Shown here piece after piece: positions 1 through 7,448 of a DNA stretch of 64,000 nucleotides (position 1 is its first letter; the number at the start of each line of letters is the position of its first letter). Under the pieces are notes generated by a model. The model saw only the letters and a list, made by a program, of their open reading frames with translations, was not told the DNA's origin and did not search any database. The translations under genes were made by a program, and so were the position numbers. Location: NCBI GenBank assembly GCA_023390555.1, contig JAEWCQ010000025.1:3096-67095 (forward strand), read 5' to 3'. This DNA comes from Bacillota bacterium. Lineage in GTDB: Bacteria; Bacillota; Clostridia; Lachnospirales; Lachnospiraceae.

Positions 1-630
1 ATCTACCACATTTCCATCAGAATCGTACAGTGTCGGTACGACAGAATCCGTAATCGAGGTGGACATTCCATCCACATTGATCACCGCCTTCGCACTCTCT
101 ATCTTGGAAACGACAGACGCCGGGCCCGAGACCTTCAGCACATTGGAAGAATCCACCGAAACATTTCCAACGGCGCAGTTATCCGCAGGGGTACCCGTAT
201 ACCCCGGGCTGATTACCAGCTGCTTCGTCTGCAGATCCTCCACATTGATATCCAGGTACTGCGTCTTTGAAGTAAACGTAATCGATGAGATATAGCGTGT
301 CGCCGTAATCTCAATCGGCACCCGCGTCATATCTTCTGTCTTACTCATATCAGCCACTGCCTTGAAATCCGTATTGCTCAGGACTCTCAATACAGACCGT
401 TTGGCAGAAACCTTAAAAGAAACCGTATTGATTCCATCTACAACTTCATAATATTTCCCAAGGCTCGTAATCGCATCTTCATTTTCTATGCTGACGGAGG
501 TTGTAAACGTCTTCGTCTGTGTCGGATCATCGATATTCACGACCACCAGCCATAAAACCACCGCAAAAAGAAGTGCCATGAGCTTTAATCCAAAATTATT
601 GATCACTAATTTTGTCAGTTTTTTTAACAT
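1..630 (-). CDS. cdaR: CdaR-like YbbR-domain regulator of CdaA (3' end beyond window)
   Basis: Membrane-anchored extracytoplasmic protein; in Firmicutes YbbR/CdaR binds and modulates the diadenylate cyclase CdaA encoded next to it. About 210 residues are visible and the frame runs off the left edge. The start is an ATG at 630 preceded by AGGAGG-like sequence. A single hydrophobic segment (about residues 11-31) is followed by beta-rich YbbR-type repeats. The first 35 bases overlap the end of cdaA, which suggests translational coupling. The assignment rests on the cdaA neighbour plus the N-terminal anchor and repeat character; the C-terminus cannot be seen. Confidence 0.85.
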   Translation of the reverse strand, partial: MLKKLTKLVINNFGLKLMALLFAVVLWLVVVNIDDPTQTKTFTTSVSIENEDAITSLGKYYEVVDGINTVSFKVSAKRSVLRVLSNTDFKAVADMSKTEDMTRVPIEITATRYISSITFTSKTQYLDINVEDLQTKQLVISPGYTGTPADNCAVGNVSVDSSNVLKVSGPASVVSKIESAKAVINVDGMSTSITDSVVPTLYDSDGNVVD

Positions 631-1525
631 GCCCCAGCCTCCTTTGCAAAATAGAAAACCGCTTCGGTTCAATCCGGTTGTTCTGTAAAAACTTTAATTT
701 ACTGCGCAGAAATTCCGCATCTACGTTGCGGTAAAGTTCACCGCCGGAAGCAATGGATACCTTTCCGTTTTCTTCCGACACCACAATTGTCAGGGAGTCA
801 CTGACTTCGCTGATTCCGACTGCAGCGCGGTGCCTCGTTCCAAGTTCCTTGCTCAGTTCCATATTATCCGACAGCGGCAGATAACAGGTTGCAGATACAA
901 TCCTGTCTCTGCGCACAATGATAGCACCATCATGTAATGGTGTGTTTTTTTCAAATATATTGATCAAAAGCTGGCTTGATACCATTGAGTCAAGCGATAT
1001 GCCAGTCCTCTCGTACTCTGTCAGCATGATTTCGTTCTCAATGACAATCAGGGCACCTGTTTTGACTTTTCCCATCTCATAACAGGCCTTCACCATCTCA
1101 TTGATTGTCTTTTCACTGAATCTCTCCACACCCGTTTTTGAAAAATCAAAAGAAAAAATAGACGTGATGAATTTTTTGCGCCCCAGCTGTTCGAGAGCGC
1201 TGCGTAATTCCGGCTGAAAGATAACGACAAGGGCAATAATTGCCACATTAATTGTCTTTTCCACGATCCATAGAATTGTATTCATCTGAAAAATAGCTGC
1301 CATCAGCACGAATGCAAGAATTACAAGAATTCCCTTAAAAAGCATCCATGCTCTTGTCTTTTTTATCCATACCATCACCTGATAAATCAGAAATGCGATG
1401 ATAATAATTTCCGCAATATCCGTTTTATGAATATCCGGCAGGTTCATCCAGCCGAGATATTTTTCCTTGAATTCTCCAAGCATTGTTATCAAGTTCTGCA
1501 CACGTTTCACTTCCTTTTGCTTCAT
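596..1525 (-). CDS. cdaA: Diadenylate cyclase CdaA
   Basis: Makes cyclic di-AMP from two ATP at the membrane; c-di-AMP controls potassium and osmolyte balance and wall homeostasis in Firmicutes. Three hydrophobic segments lie at about residues 37-55, 62-80 and 84-103, followed by the DAC domain with the DGA motif (199-201) and RHR motif (231-233) that bind ATP. The C-terminal tail after about residue 285 is basic. The first ATG (1525) has a weak ribosome binding site; a GTG at 1501 (residue 9) lies 8 bases after AAAGGAAG and would give a family-like N-terminus, so the true start may be 1501. Followed by cdaR with overlap, the classic cdaA-cdaR pair. Confidence 0.95.
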   Translation of the reverse strand: MKQKEVKRVQNLITMLGEFKEKYLGWMNLPDIHKTDIAEIIIIAFLIYQVMVWIKKTRAWMLFKGILVILAFVLMAAIFQMNTILWIVEKTINVAIIALVVIFQPELRSALEQLGRKKFITSIFSFDFSKTGVERFSEKTINEMVKACYEMGKVKTGALIVIENEIMLTEYERTGISLDSMVSSQLLINIFEKNTPLHDGAIIVRRDRIVSATCYLPLSDNMELSKELGTRHRAAVGISEVSDSLTIVVSEENGKVSIASGGELYRNVDAEFLRSKLKFLQNNRIEPKRFSILQRRLGHVKKTDKISDQ

Positions 1526-1532
1526 TCATCTT

Positions 1533-2552
1533 TTATAGATTCAGTAAGTCCTTATCGATGTCCATTTCCTCCGCGAGGTCTTCTCTTGAAATCCGCTCAC
1601 GCCTTCTTAATGTTTCCTTATCTTTACCGCCAAAACTTTTGATCTGCTTATCCGTAGTGGAAACGTACATCTTCGGTACAGCCTTGACATAATAGTAATA
1701 TTCATCATCCTCAAACTGAACCCGCTCTGTCCTGCTGTAATCCAGATTAAAAAACAGGAACTGCTGAATCAGACTGATAAGCAGTGACAGGATATTTCCA
1801 ATCACAAGCCAGAGTGCCCTTCCAGTTATTCCAAGGAGCAGATAGCCCGCAAACAGTACGATAAAACCCGTCAGAATTCCTGTAACAATCGCAATGGTCC
1901 ATGCATGATCCACAGACATCCTGCGAATTGCGTATACCAGAATCATCATCAGAATAAACGTCGCCAGTACGAGATACATCTCTTTGTTCCCAAGCAGCTG
2001 ATTCAGTGCCATAACAAATTTGGAGGTTGCCGAACTGCTCTCATCCTCCACCTGTCCAAGCAGTGCATCGTTATCCTTCACTCCAGCGAGGAAATAATAA
2101 ATCACCGTACCGCTGACTACCGATACCAGCGAAGACGGTCCCTTCAAAAGTCCGGCAGAAACCGGCACAGCATAAGGAATATGAAGTACAAAGCTAATTG
2201 GTGTCAGTATCGTATAATAACCGTCTTTCGGCGAAAACCGAAAATACAACAGTCCAATCACCAAAAAGATAAGTAATGCTGTTGCACAGACTTCCAAAGA
2301 CAGCGCGTACAGATTCGCCAGAATCAAAAGTACGGCAAAAATGATAATCGCATTAACCGGAAGTATGGAACAAAGCAGTGCAATGACCAGTGTTACCGGG
2401 AGACTGCTGATTTTTGTCATATATCCTATATTTTTCCCAATCAGGAAGAAGGTTACAAATGCCAGGATAAACCGAATCACCGGGATTATATATACTTCGT
2501 ATTTTCCGTAAAAATGTCTGATTTTTTCTTTCCATTCCAATAAGTCGCTCAT
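1533..2552 (-). CDS. Polytopic membrane protein upstream of cdaA, function unknown
   Basis: About 339 residues with roughly nine hydrophobic segments in the first 260 residues, then a hydrophilic cytosolic-looking tail of about 65 residues that is acidic and tyrosine-rich (several Y in a row) and ends basic/acidic. Start chosen at the ATG at 2552, which has GGAGG five bases upstream; the GTG at 2564 lies inside that site. It ends 8 bases before cdaA and follows another small membrane protein, so the three are almost surely co-transcribed. I do not recognise the family. Position suggests a part in c-di-AMP signalling or envelope biology, but that is inference only. Confidence 0.8.
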   Translation of the reverse strand: MSDLLEWKEKIRHFYGKYEVYIIPVIRFILAFVTFFLIGKNIGYMTKISSLPVTLVIALLCSILPVNAIIIFAVLLILANLYALSLEVCATALLIFLVIGLLYFRFSPKDGYYTILTPISFVLHIPYAVPVSAGLLKGPSSLVSVVSGTVIYYFLAGVKDNDALLGQVEDESSSATSKFVMALNQLLGNKEMYLVLATFILMMILVYAIRRMSVDHAWTIAIVTGILTGFIVLFAGYLLLGITGRALWLVIGNILSLLISLIQQFLFFNLDYSRTERVQFEDDEYYYYVKAVPKMYVSTTDKQIKSFGGKDKETLRRRERISREDLAEEMDIDKDLLNL

Positions 2553-2566
2553 GTCAGCCTCCACTT

Positions 2567-2986
2567 CTAATCAAAGTCTTCCAGATTACTCTGTCTGCTT
2601 TCGCTTTCATACAAACGGCTTACCCTTTTCAGCCTGTTGTAAAACAGCTTAATACGCTTGCGTCCTTTTGTATAACGGACATTATAGATTCCATAAGTAG
2701 CCATTAGGTATACCACCATAAAAACCAGATACTTGATCAGAAGCTCTGTCCCAAATGCGGGCAGATCCATGGTGTTAATATTTTCCATCAGATATTCCAC
2801 TTTATAAACAGCCCACATCCCGGTTAACAGGAAAAAGGCAGCCGTACCGGTCAGGAAGCTCTTGATCATCTCAAGCCCCACGTAATCCCGCCGGAAATAT
2901 TGGGTCATTCTGCGATATTCTTTTCCTTCCCGTTCTTCAAATGCAGCAAGTTTTGTCATATGTCTGACTCTTTCTTTACTAATCAT
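2567..2986 (-). CDS. Small two-helix membrane protein, first gene of the cdaA operon
   Basis: About 139 residues, two hydrophobic helices (about residues 40-60 and 80-100), basic cytosolic ends and a serine-rich acidic tail. Start at ATG 2986 is preceded by GGGGTG at five bases; the longer frame to 3040 is excluded because a promoter (TTGCAT, 16 bases, TATAAT) occupies 3018-3045. It is followed after about 14 bases by the large membrane protein. Family not recognised. Confidence 0.75.
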   Translation of the reverse strand: MISKERVRHMTKLAAFEEREGKEYRRMTQYFRRDYVGLEMIKSFLTGTAAFFLLTGMWAVYKVEYLMENINTMDLPAFGTELLIKYLVFMVVYLMATYGIYNVRYTKGRKRIKLFYNRLKRVSRLYESESRQSNLEDFD

Positions 2987-3017
2987 AGTGCACCCCATCT
3001 TAATAAACATTGTTTTC

Positions 3018-3045
3018 ATTATAACATAGTTGATACCCAATGCAA
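3018..3045 (-). promoter_or_regulatory. Sigma-A promoter of the cdaA operon
   Basis: On the minus strand TTGCAT (3045-3040) is followed by a 16-base spacer and TATAAT (3023-3018). It reads into the small membrane protein gene starting at 2986. Confidence 0.7.
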
Positions 3046-3046
3046 A

Positions 3047-3079
3047 GCAAAAAAAGCCACCGGAAATATCGGCAGCTTT
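3047..3079 (-). terminator. Intrinsic terminator of comF-yvyF
   Basis: Minus-strand hairpin with a 10-pair stem (3079-3070 with 3062-3053, two wobble pairs) followed by seven T. It separates yvyF from the cdaA operon promoter. Confidence 0.75.
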
Positions 3080-3085
3080 TTATCT

Positions 3086-3490
3086 CTATGATTTGTCTAA
3101 AAATCTCATCTTGTCTTTTTCACGCTTTTTCGGTTCCTCTATCATACGCGGTTTATATAGAACACTGTTCAGATCATTTTTCATCTTGTTCTTACAGGAT
3201 TCACAGAACCTGCCCGTCTTGATCATTGCACCGCAGCCCTCACAGTCAAGACCGACCGGAGAATCCGGTGAAAAAGTAAGTCTTTCGTCTCTGACCCACT
3301 GCTTAATCTGCGGAATCGGAACATCATTCACCTCAGATACAACCTGAATCGATGAATTAGGGTTCTCTCTCAAAAACTCTTTTACTTCCTGAAATTTAGC
3401 CTCCAGCTGTTCCTTACAAGCCTGACAAATAGGCGGACCGGAAAGATAGTTAAACAATCTTCCGCAACTTTTGCAATTACGTACATTCAT
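3086..3490 (-). CDS. yvyF: YvyF-like flagellar-operon-associated zinc-ribbon protein
   Basis: 134 residues. An N-terminal zinc ribbon with two CxxC pairs (CKSC at 7-10 and CQAC at about 22-25), a helical middle resembling a short helix-turn-helix, and a second pair of CxxC motifs (CEGC, CESC) near residues 81-99. This matches the TIGR03826 family that in Bacillus lies between comFC and flgM; the same order comF-yvyF is kept here. The molecular role is unsettled; a regulatory role in late flagellar gene expression is the usual proposal. Start ATG at 3490 follows a GGAGGAG-type site. It lies 12 bases after comF. Confidence 0.85.
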   Translation of the reverse strand: MNVRNCKSCGRLFNYLSGPPICQACKEQLEAKFQEVKEFLRENPNSSIQVVSEVNDVPIPQIKQWVRDERLTFSPDSPVGLDCEGCGAMIKTGRFCESCKNKMKNDLNSVLYKPRMIEEPKKREKDKMRFLDKS

Positions 3491-3502
3491 CCTTTTCTCC
3501 TC

Positions 3503-4240
3503 CTACAATCCCCTTCCTATGCTGACACAGATAAAAAACACCTTTTCTACTCCTGCATTTTTTAACTCTTTCGCCGCAGCATCGATCGTACTTCCTGTGG
3601 TATAAATGTCATCCACCAAAAGAATACACTTAGATTGTACTATACTTTCCCTGCATTTAAAAGCTTTTTTCAGATTATTTTTTCTCTCCGCATCATTCAA
3701 TTCCTTTTGGGGCCTTGTATTTTCCACCCGGATCAGCGCCTTTGGAAATACCGGAAGTTCCAGCATTTCGCCAAGCATCCGCGCATACAGTTCTGCCTGA
3801 TTGTATCCGCGTCTGTGTTGACGTATCTTATGTAACGGAATTGGAACAACAGCATCTACGCCCCTGTCTTTGATCCAGCTGCCGTACTGCCTTACGGTTT
3901 CCGCTGCATAAAAGCAGGCATATTCCCTCTTATTCGAATATTTATAGCGGTATAGAGAATCCCTAATCCCTCCGTGGTAGAGAAAAACAGCCTTTCCCGC
4001 CTCATAACTATGCTGCTTCTTCCCGCAGTCATAGCAGTATTCCGCCGTTTCCGAATCCAACGGCTTCCCACACTTTTTACAGACCGGTTCTTCTATAAAA
4101 AGAAGCTTTTCCCTGCACACCTTGCAGATCAGCTTTCCCGGCTCCAGTACCGCTTCACACACCGGACAGCGTCGGGGGTAAATCAGATTCAGCAGACAGC
4201 GTCCCGCCCGCTTGATTATTTGCAACTTTTCTGCTCTCAT
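3503..4240 (-). CDS. comF: ComF family phosphoribosyltransferase-like protein
   Basis: 245 residues, the usual length for ComFC/ComF. N-terminal four-cysteine zinc ribbon (CPVC, CKVC) and a second set (CKKC, CYDC), then a PRTase-fold domain with the PRPP-binding signature LLVDDIYTTGST near residues 205-216. ComFC is required for natural DNA uptake in competent Firmicutes; many Clostridia keep it without known competence. The start ATG at 4240 follows AAAGGAT. Co-directional with yvyF. Confidence 0.9.
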   Translation of the reverse strand: MRAEKLQIIKRAGRCLLNLIYPRRCPVCEAVLEPGKLICKVCREKLLFIEEPVCKKCGKPLDSETAEYCYDCGKKQHSYEAGKAVFLYHGGIRDSLYRYKYSNKREYACFYAAETVRQYGSWIKDRGVDAVVPIPLHKIRQHRRGYNQAELYARMLGEMLELPVFPKALIRVENTRPQKELNDAERKNNLKKAFKCRESIVQSKCILLVDDIYTTGSTIDAAAKELKNAGVEKVFFICVSIGRGL

Positions 4241-4340
4241 AAATCCTTTCCAACTCTCTCACGACATATTAGCATTAGTTTGCTTTTCCTGCCATTAAAT
4301 TTATCTTAAGTTTTTATGAAAAAATAAGCCTTTTGAGGGA

Positions 4341-4369
4341 TTGACTTTGTCAGAAGCTCTTATTATAAT
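4341..4369 (+). promoter_or_regulatory. Sigma-A promoter of the TrpX-type ABC transporter
   Basis: TTGACT (4341-4346), 17-base spacer, TATAAT (4364-4369). The predicted transcript has an approximately 87-base leader before the ATG at 4463. The leader contains an 8-base dyad (4387-4394 with 4417-4424) enclosing a smaller GCTT/AAGC hairpin; I recognise no T-box or known riboswitch. Confidence 0.85.
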
Positions 4370-4462
4370 TTAACTGTTCATTCTTTATACTTTACTGCTT
4401 AGAAGCGTCAAAGGGATAAAGTATGAATTTATGATGTTTACAAAATTCCAGGAGGAAAAATT

Positions 4463-5485
4463 ATGAAAAAAATGAGAAAATTCCTTTCTCTCGGCATGGC
4501 TGCAGTTATGGTACTCGGTGTAACCGCATGCGGTACTGACAGCACAAAAGAAAATGCGGACGGAAGCGAGGTTACCGCAAGCGCAGACGCCTATCATATC
4601 GGTATCTGCCAGCTGCTCGAGCATCCGGCATTAGATGCTGCAACGGAAGGATTTCAGGATGCCCTAAAAGAGAAACTCGGCGAAGATAAAGTCGTATTCG
4701 ATACCCAGAACGCACAGGGTGAACAGACCAACTGTGCCACCATCGTTTCCGGATTCGTTTCAGATAATGTGGATCTGATCATGGCAAATGCGACCGCATC
4801 TCTTCAGGCTGCGTCTGCCGCAACCGATACCATTCCGATCGTCGGAACTTCCATTACGGATTATGCGACCGCATTAAATATTGACGACTGGACGGGTGCG
4901 ACCGGCACGAATATTACCGGTACTTCTGATCTTGCTCCATTAGACCAGCAGGTTGCAATGCTCGAAGAGCTGGTTCCGGATGCGAAGCAGGTTGCGATCG
5001 TATACTGTTCTGCCGAAGCAAATTCCATTTATCAGGCAAGCAAAGTAGAAGGTTATCTGGATGATGACGGTATCGCATGGAAAGAGTACACCGCTGCTGA
5101 TTCCAATGAAATTCAGGCCGTAATCACAAAGGCCGTACAGGAATGTGATGTGGTATATATTCCGACCGACAACACAATGGCTGCCAATACGGAGATTATC
5201 AAGAATGTAACAGTACCCGCAGGTATCCCTGTGATTGCAGGAGAGGAAGGCATCTGCGAAGGCGGTCTTGCCACCTTATCGATCAGCTACTATGATATCG
5301 GCTACGCTGCAGGCGAGATGGCTGCGGAGATCCTTACCAAGGGAACAGACCCTGGAACCATGGATATCCAGTTTGCTCCGAAGACAACCAAGGAATACAA
5401 TGAACAGATTGCCAAAGCGCTCAACTGGAAAATTCCGGATGGCTATGAAGCAATTTATACAGAAGAGGAAGCTGCAACAGAATAA
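4463..5485 (+). CDS. ABC transporter substrate-binding lipoprotein (TrpX-like, PF04392 type)
   Basis: 340 residues. Signal peptide with a lipobox ending ACG at about residue 23, so it should be lipid-anchored outside the membrane. The mature part has the two-lobed fold of the ABC_sub_bind family (motifs such as GICQLLEHPALD near the start and IPVIAGEEGICEGGLATLSI in the second lobe). Members include TrpX-like tryptophan/tyrosine binding proteins, but the ligand cannot be read from sequence. Strong AGGAGG site before ATG 4463. First gene of a binding protein-permease-ATPase operon; a hairpin after it may favour more binding protein than membrane components. Confidence 0.9.
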   Translation: MKKMRKFLSLGMAAVMVLGVTACGTDSTKENADGSEVTASADAYHIGICQLLEHPALDAATEGFQDALKEKLGEDKVVFDTQNAQGEQTNCATIVSGFVSDNVDLIMANATASLQAASAATDTIPIVGTSITDYATALNIDDWTGATGTNITGTSDLAPLDQQVAMLEELVPDAKQVAIVYCSAEANSIYQASKVEGYLDDDGIAWKEYTAADSNEIQAVITKAVQECDVVYIPTDNTMAANTEIIKNVTVPAGIPVIAGEEGICEGGLATLSISYYDIGYAAGEMAAEILTKGTDPGTMDIQFAPKTTKEYNEQIAKALNWKIPDGYEAIYTEEEAATE

Positions 5486-5520
5486 AAAGCTTCTTTGTTA
5501 TTCTTAAATTCAAATATTAT

Positions 5521-5548
5521 GATAACGGCAGGTCCTCCTGCCGTTATC
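5521..5548 (+). terminator. Hairpin terminator/attenuator between binding protein and permease genes
   Basis: Perfect 12-base stem (5521-5532 with 5537-5548), four-base loop, followed by a T-rich stretch. Its place inside the operon suggests partial termination that raises binding-protein output over permease. Confidence 0.7.
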
Positions 5549-5623
5549 TTCATTTTACAAATAATTTAGTCCTTTAACGCGTTTACGTGTTAATGAATAA
5601 ATCACTTTTTATGGAGGCTTTTT

Positions 5624-6553
5624 ATGTTAGATATTTTTTCACTGTTCCGTGCACTGCCTGGTTCGGTTGCACAGGGACTCATCTGGGGCATCATGGCTCT
5701 CGGTGTCTATATCACCTTCAAGGTGCTCGATTTTGCCGATCTGACCGTTGATGGATCCCTTGCTACCGGCGGTGCAGTTGCGGTCATGCTGATTCTCAAT
5801 AATGTTCCACCTTCCGTTGCGCTTGTGGTAGCTTTCCTGGCCGGGCTGACCGCCGGGCTTATTACCGCCATCCTGCACACTATGCTTGGAATTCCACCGA
5901 TTCTGGCCGGAATCCTGACACAGATTGCATTGTATTCCATCAATCTGAATATCATGGGACGTTCCAACCAGGCTGTCAGCGTAGACAAATACAACCTGAT
6001 CGTATCACTCCGCAATATTCCGGCCACGATTATCACCGCCATTATTTTCCTTGTCGTGATGATTGCTATTCTCTACTGGTATTTCGGTACGGAGCAGGGC
6101 TTTACAATCCGTGCAACCGGATGTAATCAGAACATGGCGCGTGCGCAGGGTATCAATACCAATTTCGCCAAGGTACTGGGTCTGATGATTTCCAACGGTC
6201 TGGTCGCTCTTGCCGGCGGACTCTTAGCACAGTATCAGGGTAACTCTGATGTCAATATGGGACGAGGTGCCATCGTCATCGGTCTTGCCGCTGTGATTAT
6301 CGGAGAAGTAATCGGAGAATCAACGCTCGGCAAACGTCTGAACTTTGTGGGCCGTATGATATTTGTCTGTATCGGTGCCGTGATTTATTTTATGGTGATA
6401 CAGTTTGTTCTCTGGCTCGGACTTCCGTCCGACGATATGAAGCTTTTCTCTGCAATCGTTGTAGCCATCTTCCTTGCAGTTCCTTATCTGAGAGGAAAAT
6501 CCAAGACATCGTTCAAAAAGGCAGCTAGGAATGGAGGAAAGAAATCATGTTAG
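5624..6553 (+). CDS. ABC transporter permease (BPD_transp_2 family)
   Basis: 309 residues with about eight hydrophobic helices, matching the permeases (PF02653 type) that pair with PF04392 binding proteins. GGAGG lies just upstream of ATG 5624. It overlaps the ATPase start by seven bases, so the two products are probably made in equal amounts. Substrate presumably as for the binding protein: an amino acid or related small molecule. Confidence 0.9.
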   Translation: MLDIFSLFRALPGSVAQGLIWGIMALGVYITFKVLDFADLTVDGSLATGGAVAVMLILNNVPPSVALVVAFLAGLTAGLITAILHTMLGIPPILAGILTQIALYSINLNIMGRSNQAVSVDKYNLIVSLRNIPATIITAIIFLVVMIAILYWYFGTEQGFTIRATGCNQNMARAQGINTNFAKVLGLMISNGLVALAGGLLAQYQGNSDVNMGRGAIVIGLAAVIIGEVIGESTLGKRLNFVGRMIFVCIGAVIYFMVIQFVLWLGLPSDDMKLFSAIVVAIFLAVPYLRGKSKTSFKKAARNGGKKSC

Positions 6554-7341
6554 AGATCTGCAATATTTATAAAACATTCAACATTGGCACGATCAATGAA
6601 AAGCATGCTTTAAACGGAGTAAACTTAAAGTTGGAGGAAGGCGATTTCGTTACTGTCATCGGCGGAAACGGAGCGGGCAAATCCACAATGTTGAATGCCG
6701 TTGCCGGTGTATGGCCGGTTGATGCCGGATCTATCGTACTGGATGGCATTGATGTTACCGGCTTGCCGGAGCACAAACGTGCGGCTTACTTAGGACGTGT
6801 CTTTCAGGATCCAATGAACGGAACTGCTGCAACCATGGAAATCCAGGAAAATCTCGCCCTTGCAGCAAGACGCGGTTCTACACGCGGACTCAAGTGGGGA
6901 ATTACAAAAAAGGAACGTGATAAATATCATGAGCTGTTAAAAGAGCTTGATCTGGGACTCGAAGGCCGTATGTCTTCCAAAGTCGGACTGCTCTCCGGCG
7001 GTCAGCGCCAGGCACTTACGCTGCTGATGGCAACTTTGCGGAAGCCGAAGCTTCTGCTGCTCGATGAGCATACGGCTGCTCTCGATCCAAAAACAGCTTC
7101 CAAAGTCCTTACCCTTTCCGACAAGATCATCGCAGAAAATCATTTAACTGCCATGATGGTCACACATAACATGCGTGATGCCATTCACCACGGCAATCGC
7201 CTGATTATGATGAACGACGGAAAAATCATATTGGATATCCGCGGCGAAGAAAAGGCGAAACTCACCGTAGATGACCTTTTGGAGAAATTCGAAGAAGTCA
7301 GCGGAGAGGAATTTGCAAGCGACAAAGCATTGCTTTCCTAA
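6547..7341 (+). CDS. ABC transporter ATP-binding protein
   Basis: 264 residues. Walker A GGNGAGKST near residue 39, signature LSGGQRQ near residue 149, Walker B LLLLDEH with the D-loop following and the switch histidine in MMVTHN. The Walker B glutamate is followed by H-T-A, as is common in this LivF/TrpZ-like branch. Energises the adjacent permease. Overlaps the permease end by seven bases and is followed by a terminator. Confidence 0.92.
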   Translation: MLEICNIYKTFNIGTINEKHALNGVNLKLEEGDFVTVIGGNGAGKSTMLNAVAGVWPVDAGSIVLDGIDVTGLPEHKRAAYLGRVFQDPMNGTAATMEIQENLALAARRGSTRGLKWGITKKERDKYHELLKELDLGLEGRMSSKVGLLSGGQRQALTLLMATLRKPKLLLLDEHTAALDPKTASKVLTLSDKIIAENHLTAMMVTHNMRDAIHHGNRLIMMNDGKIILDIRGEEKAKLTVDDLLEKFEEVSGEEFASDKALLS

Positions 7342-7361
7342 TCCCTATAGACAGAGACAGT

Positions 7362-7420
7362 AAAATGCTGTTGCCATAAGACCATTTCGATATGCGTCTT
7401 TACCGGCAACAGCATTTTTT
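7362..7420. terminator. Bidirectional terminator between the ABC operon and recD2
   Basis: Long hairpin with a 14-base stem (7362-7375 with 7405-7418) and A/T tracts at both sides, lying between convergent genes. Confidence 0.75.
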
Positions 7421-7448
7421 AATTCTACCCTAAGTCATATTTTAAGAT

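Noticed and set aside
4375..4462. T-box or tryptophan riboswitch ahead of the TrpX-like operon
   Set aside because: The leader is only about 87 bases and has no T-box sequence or terminator.
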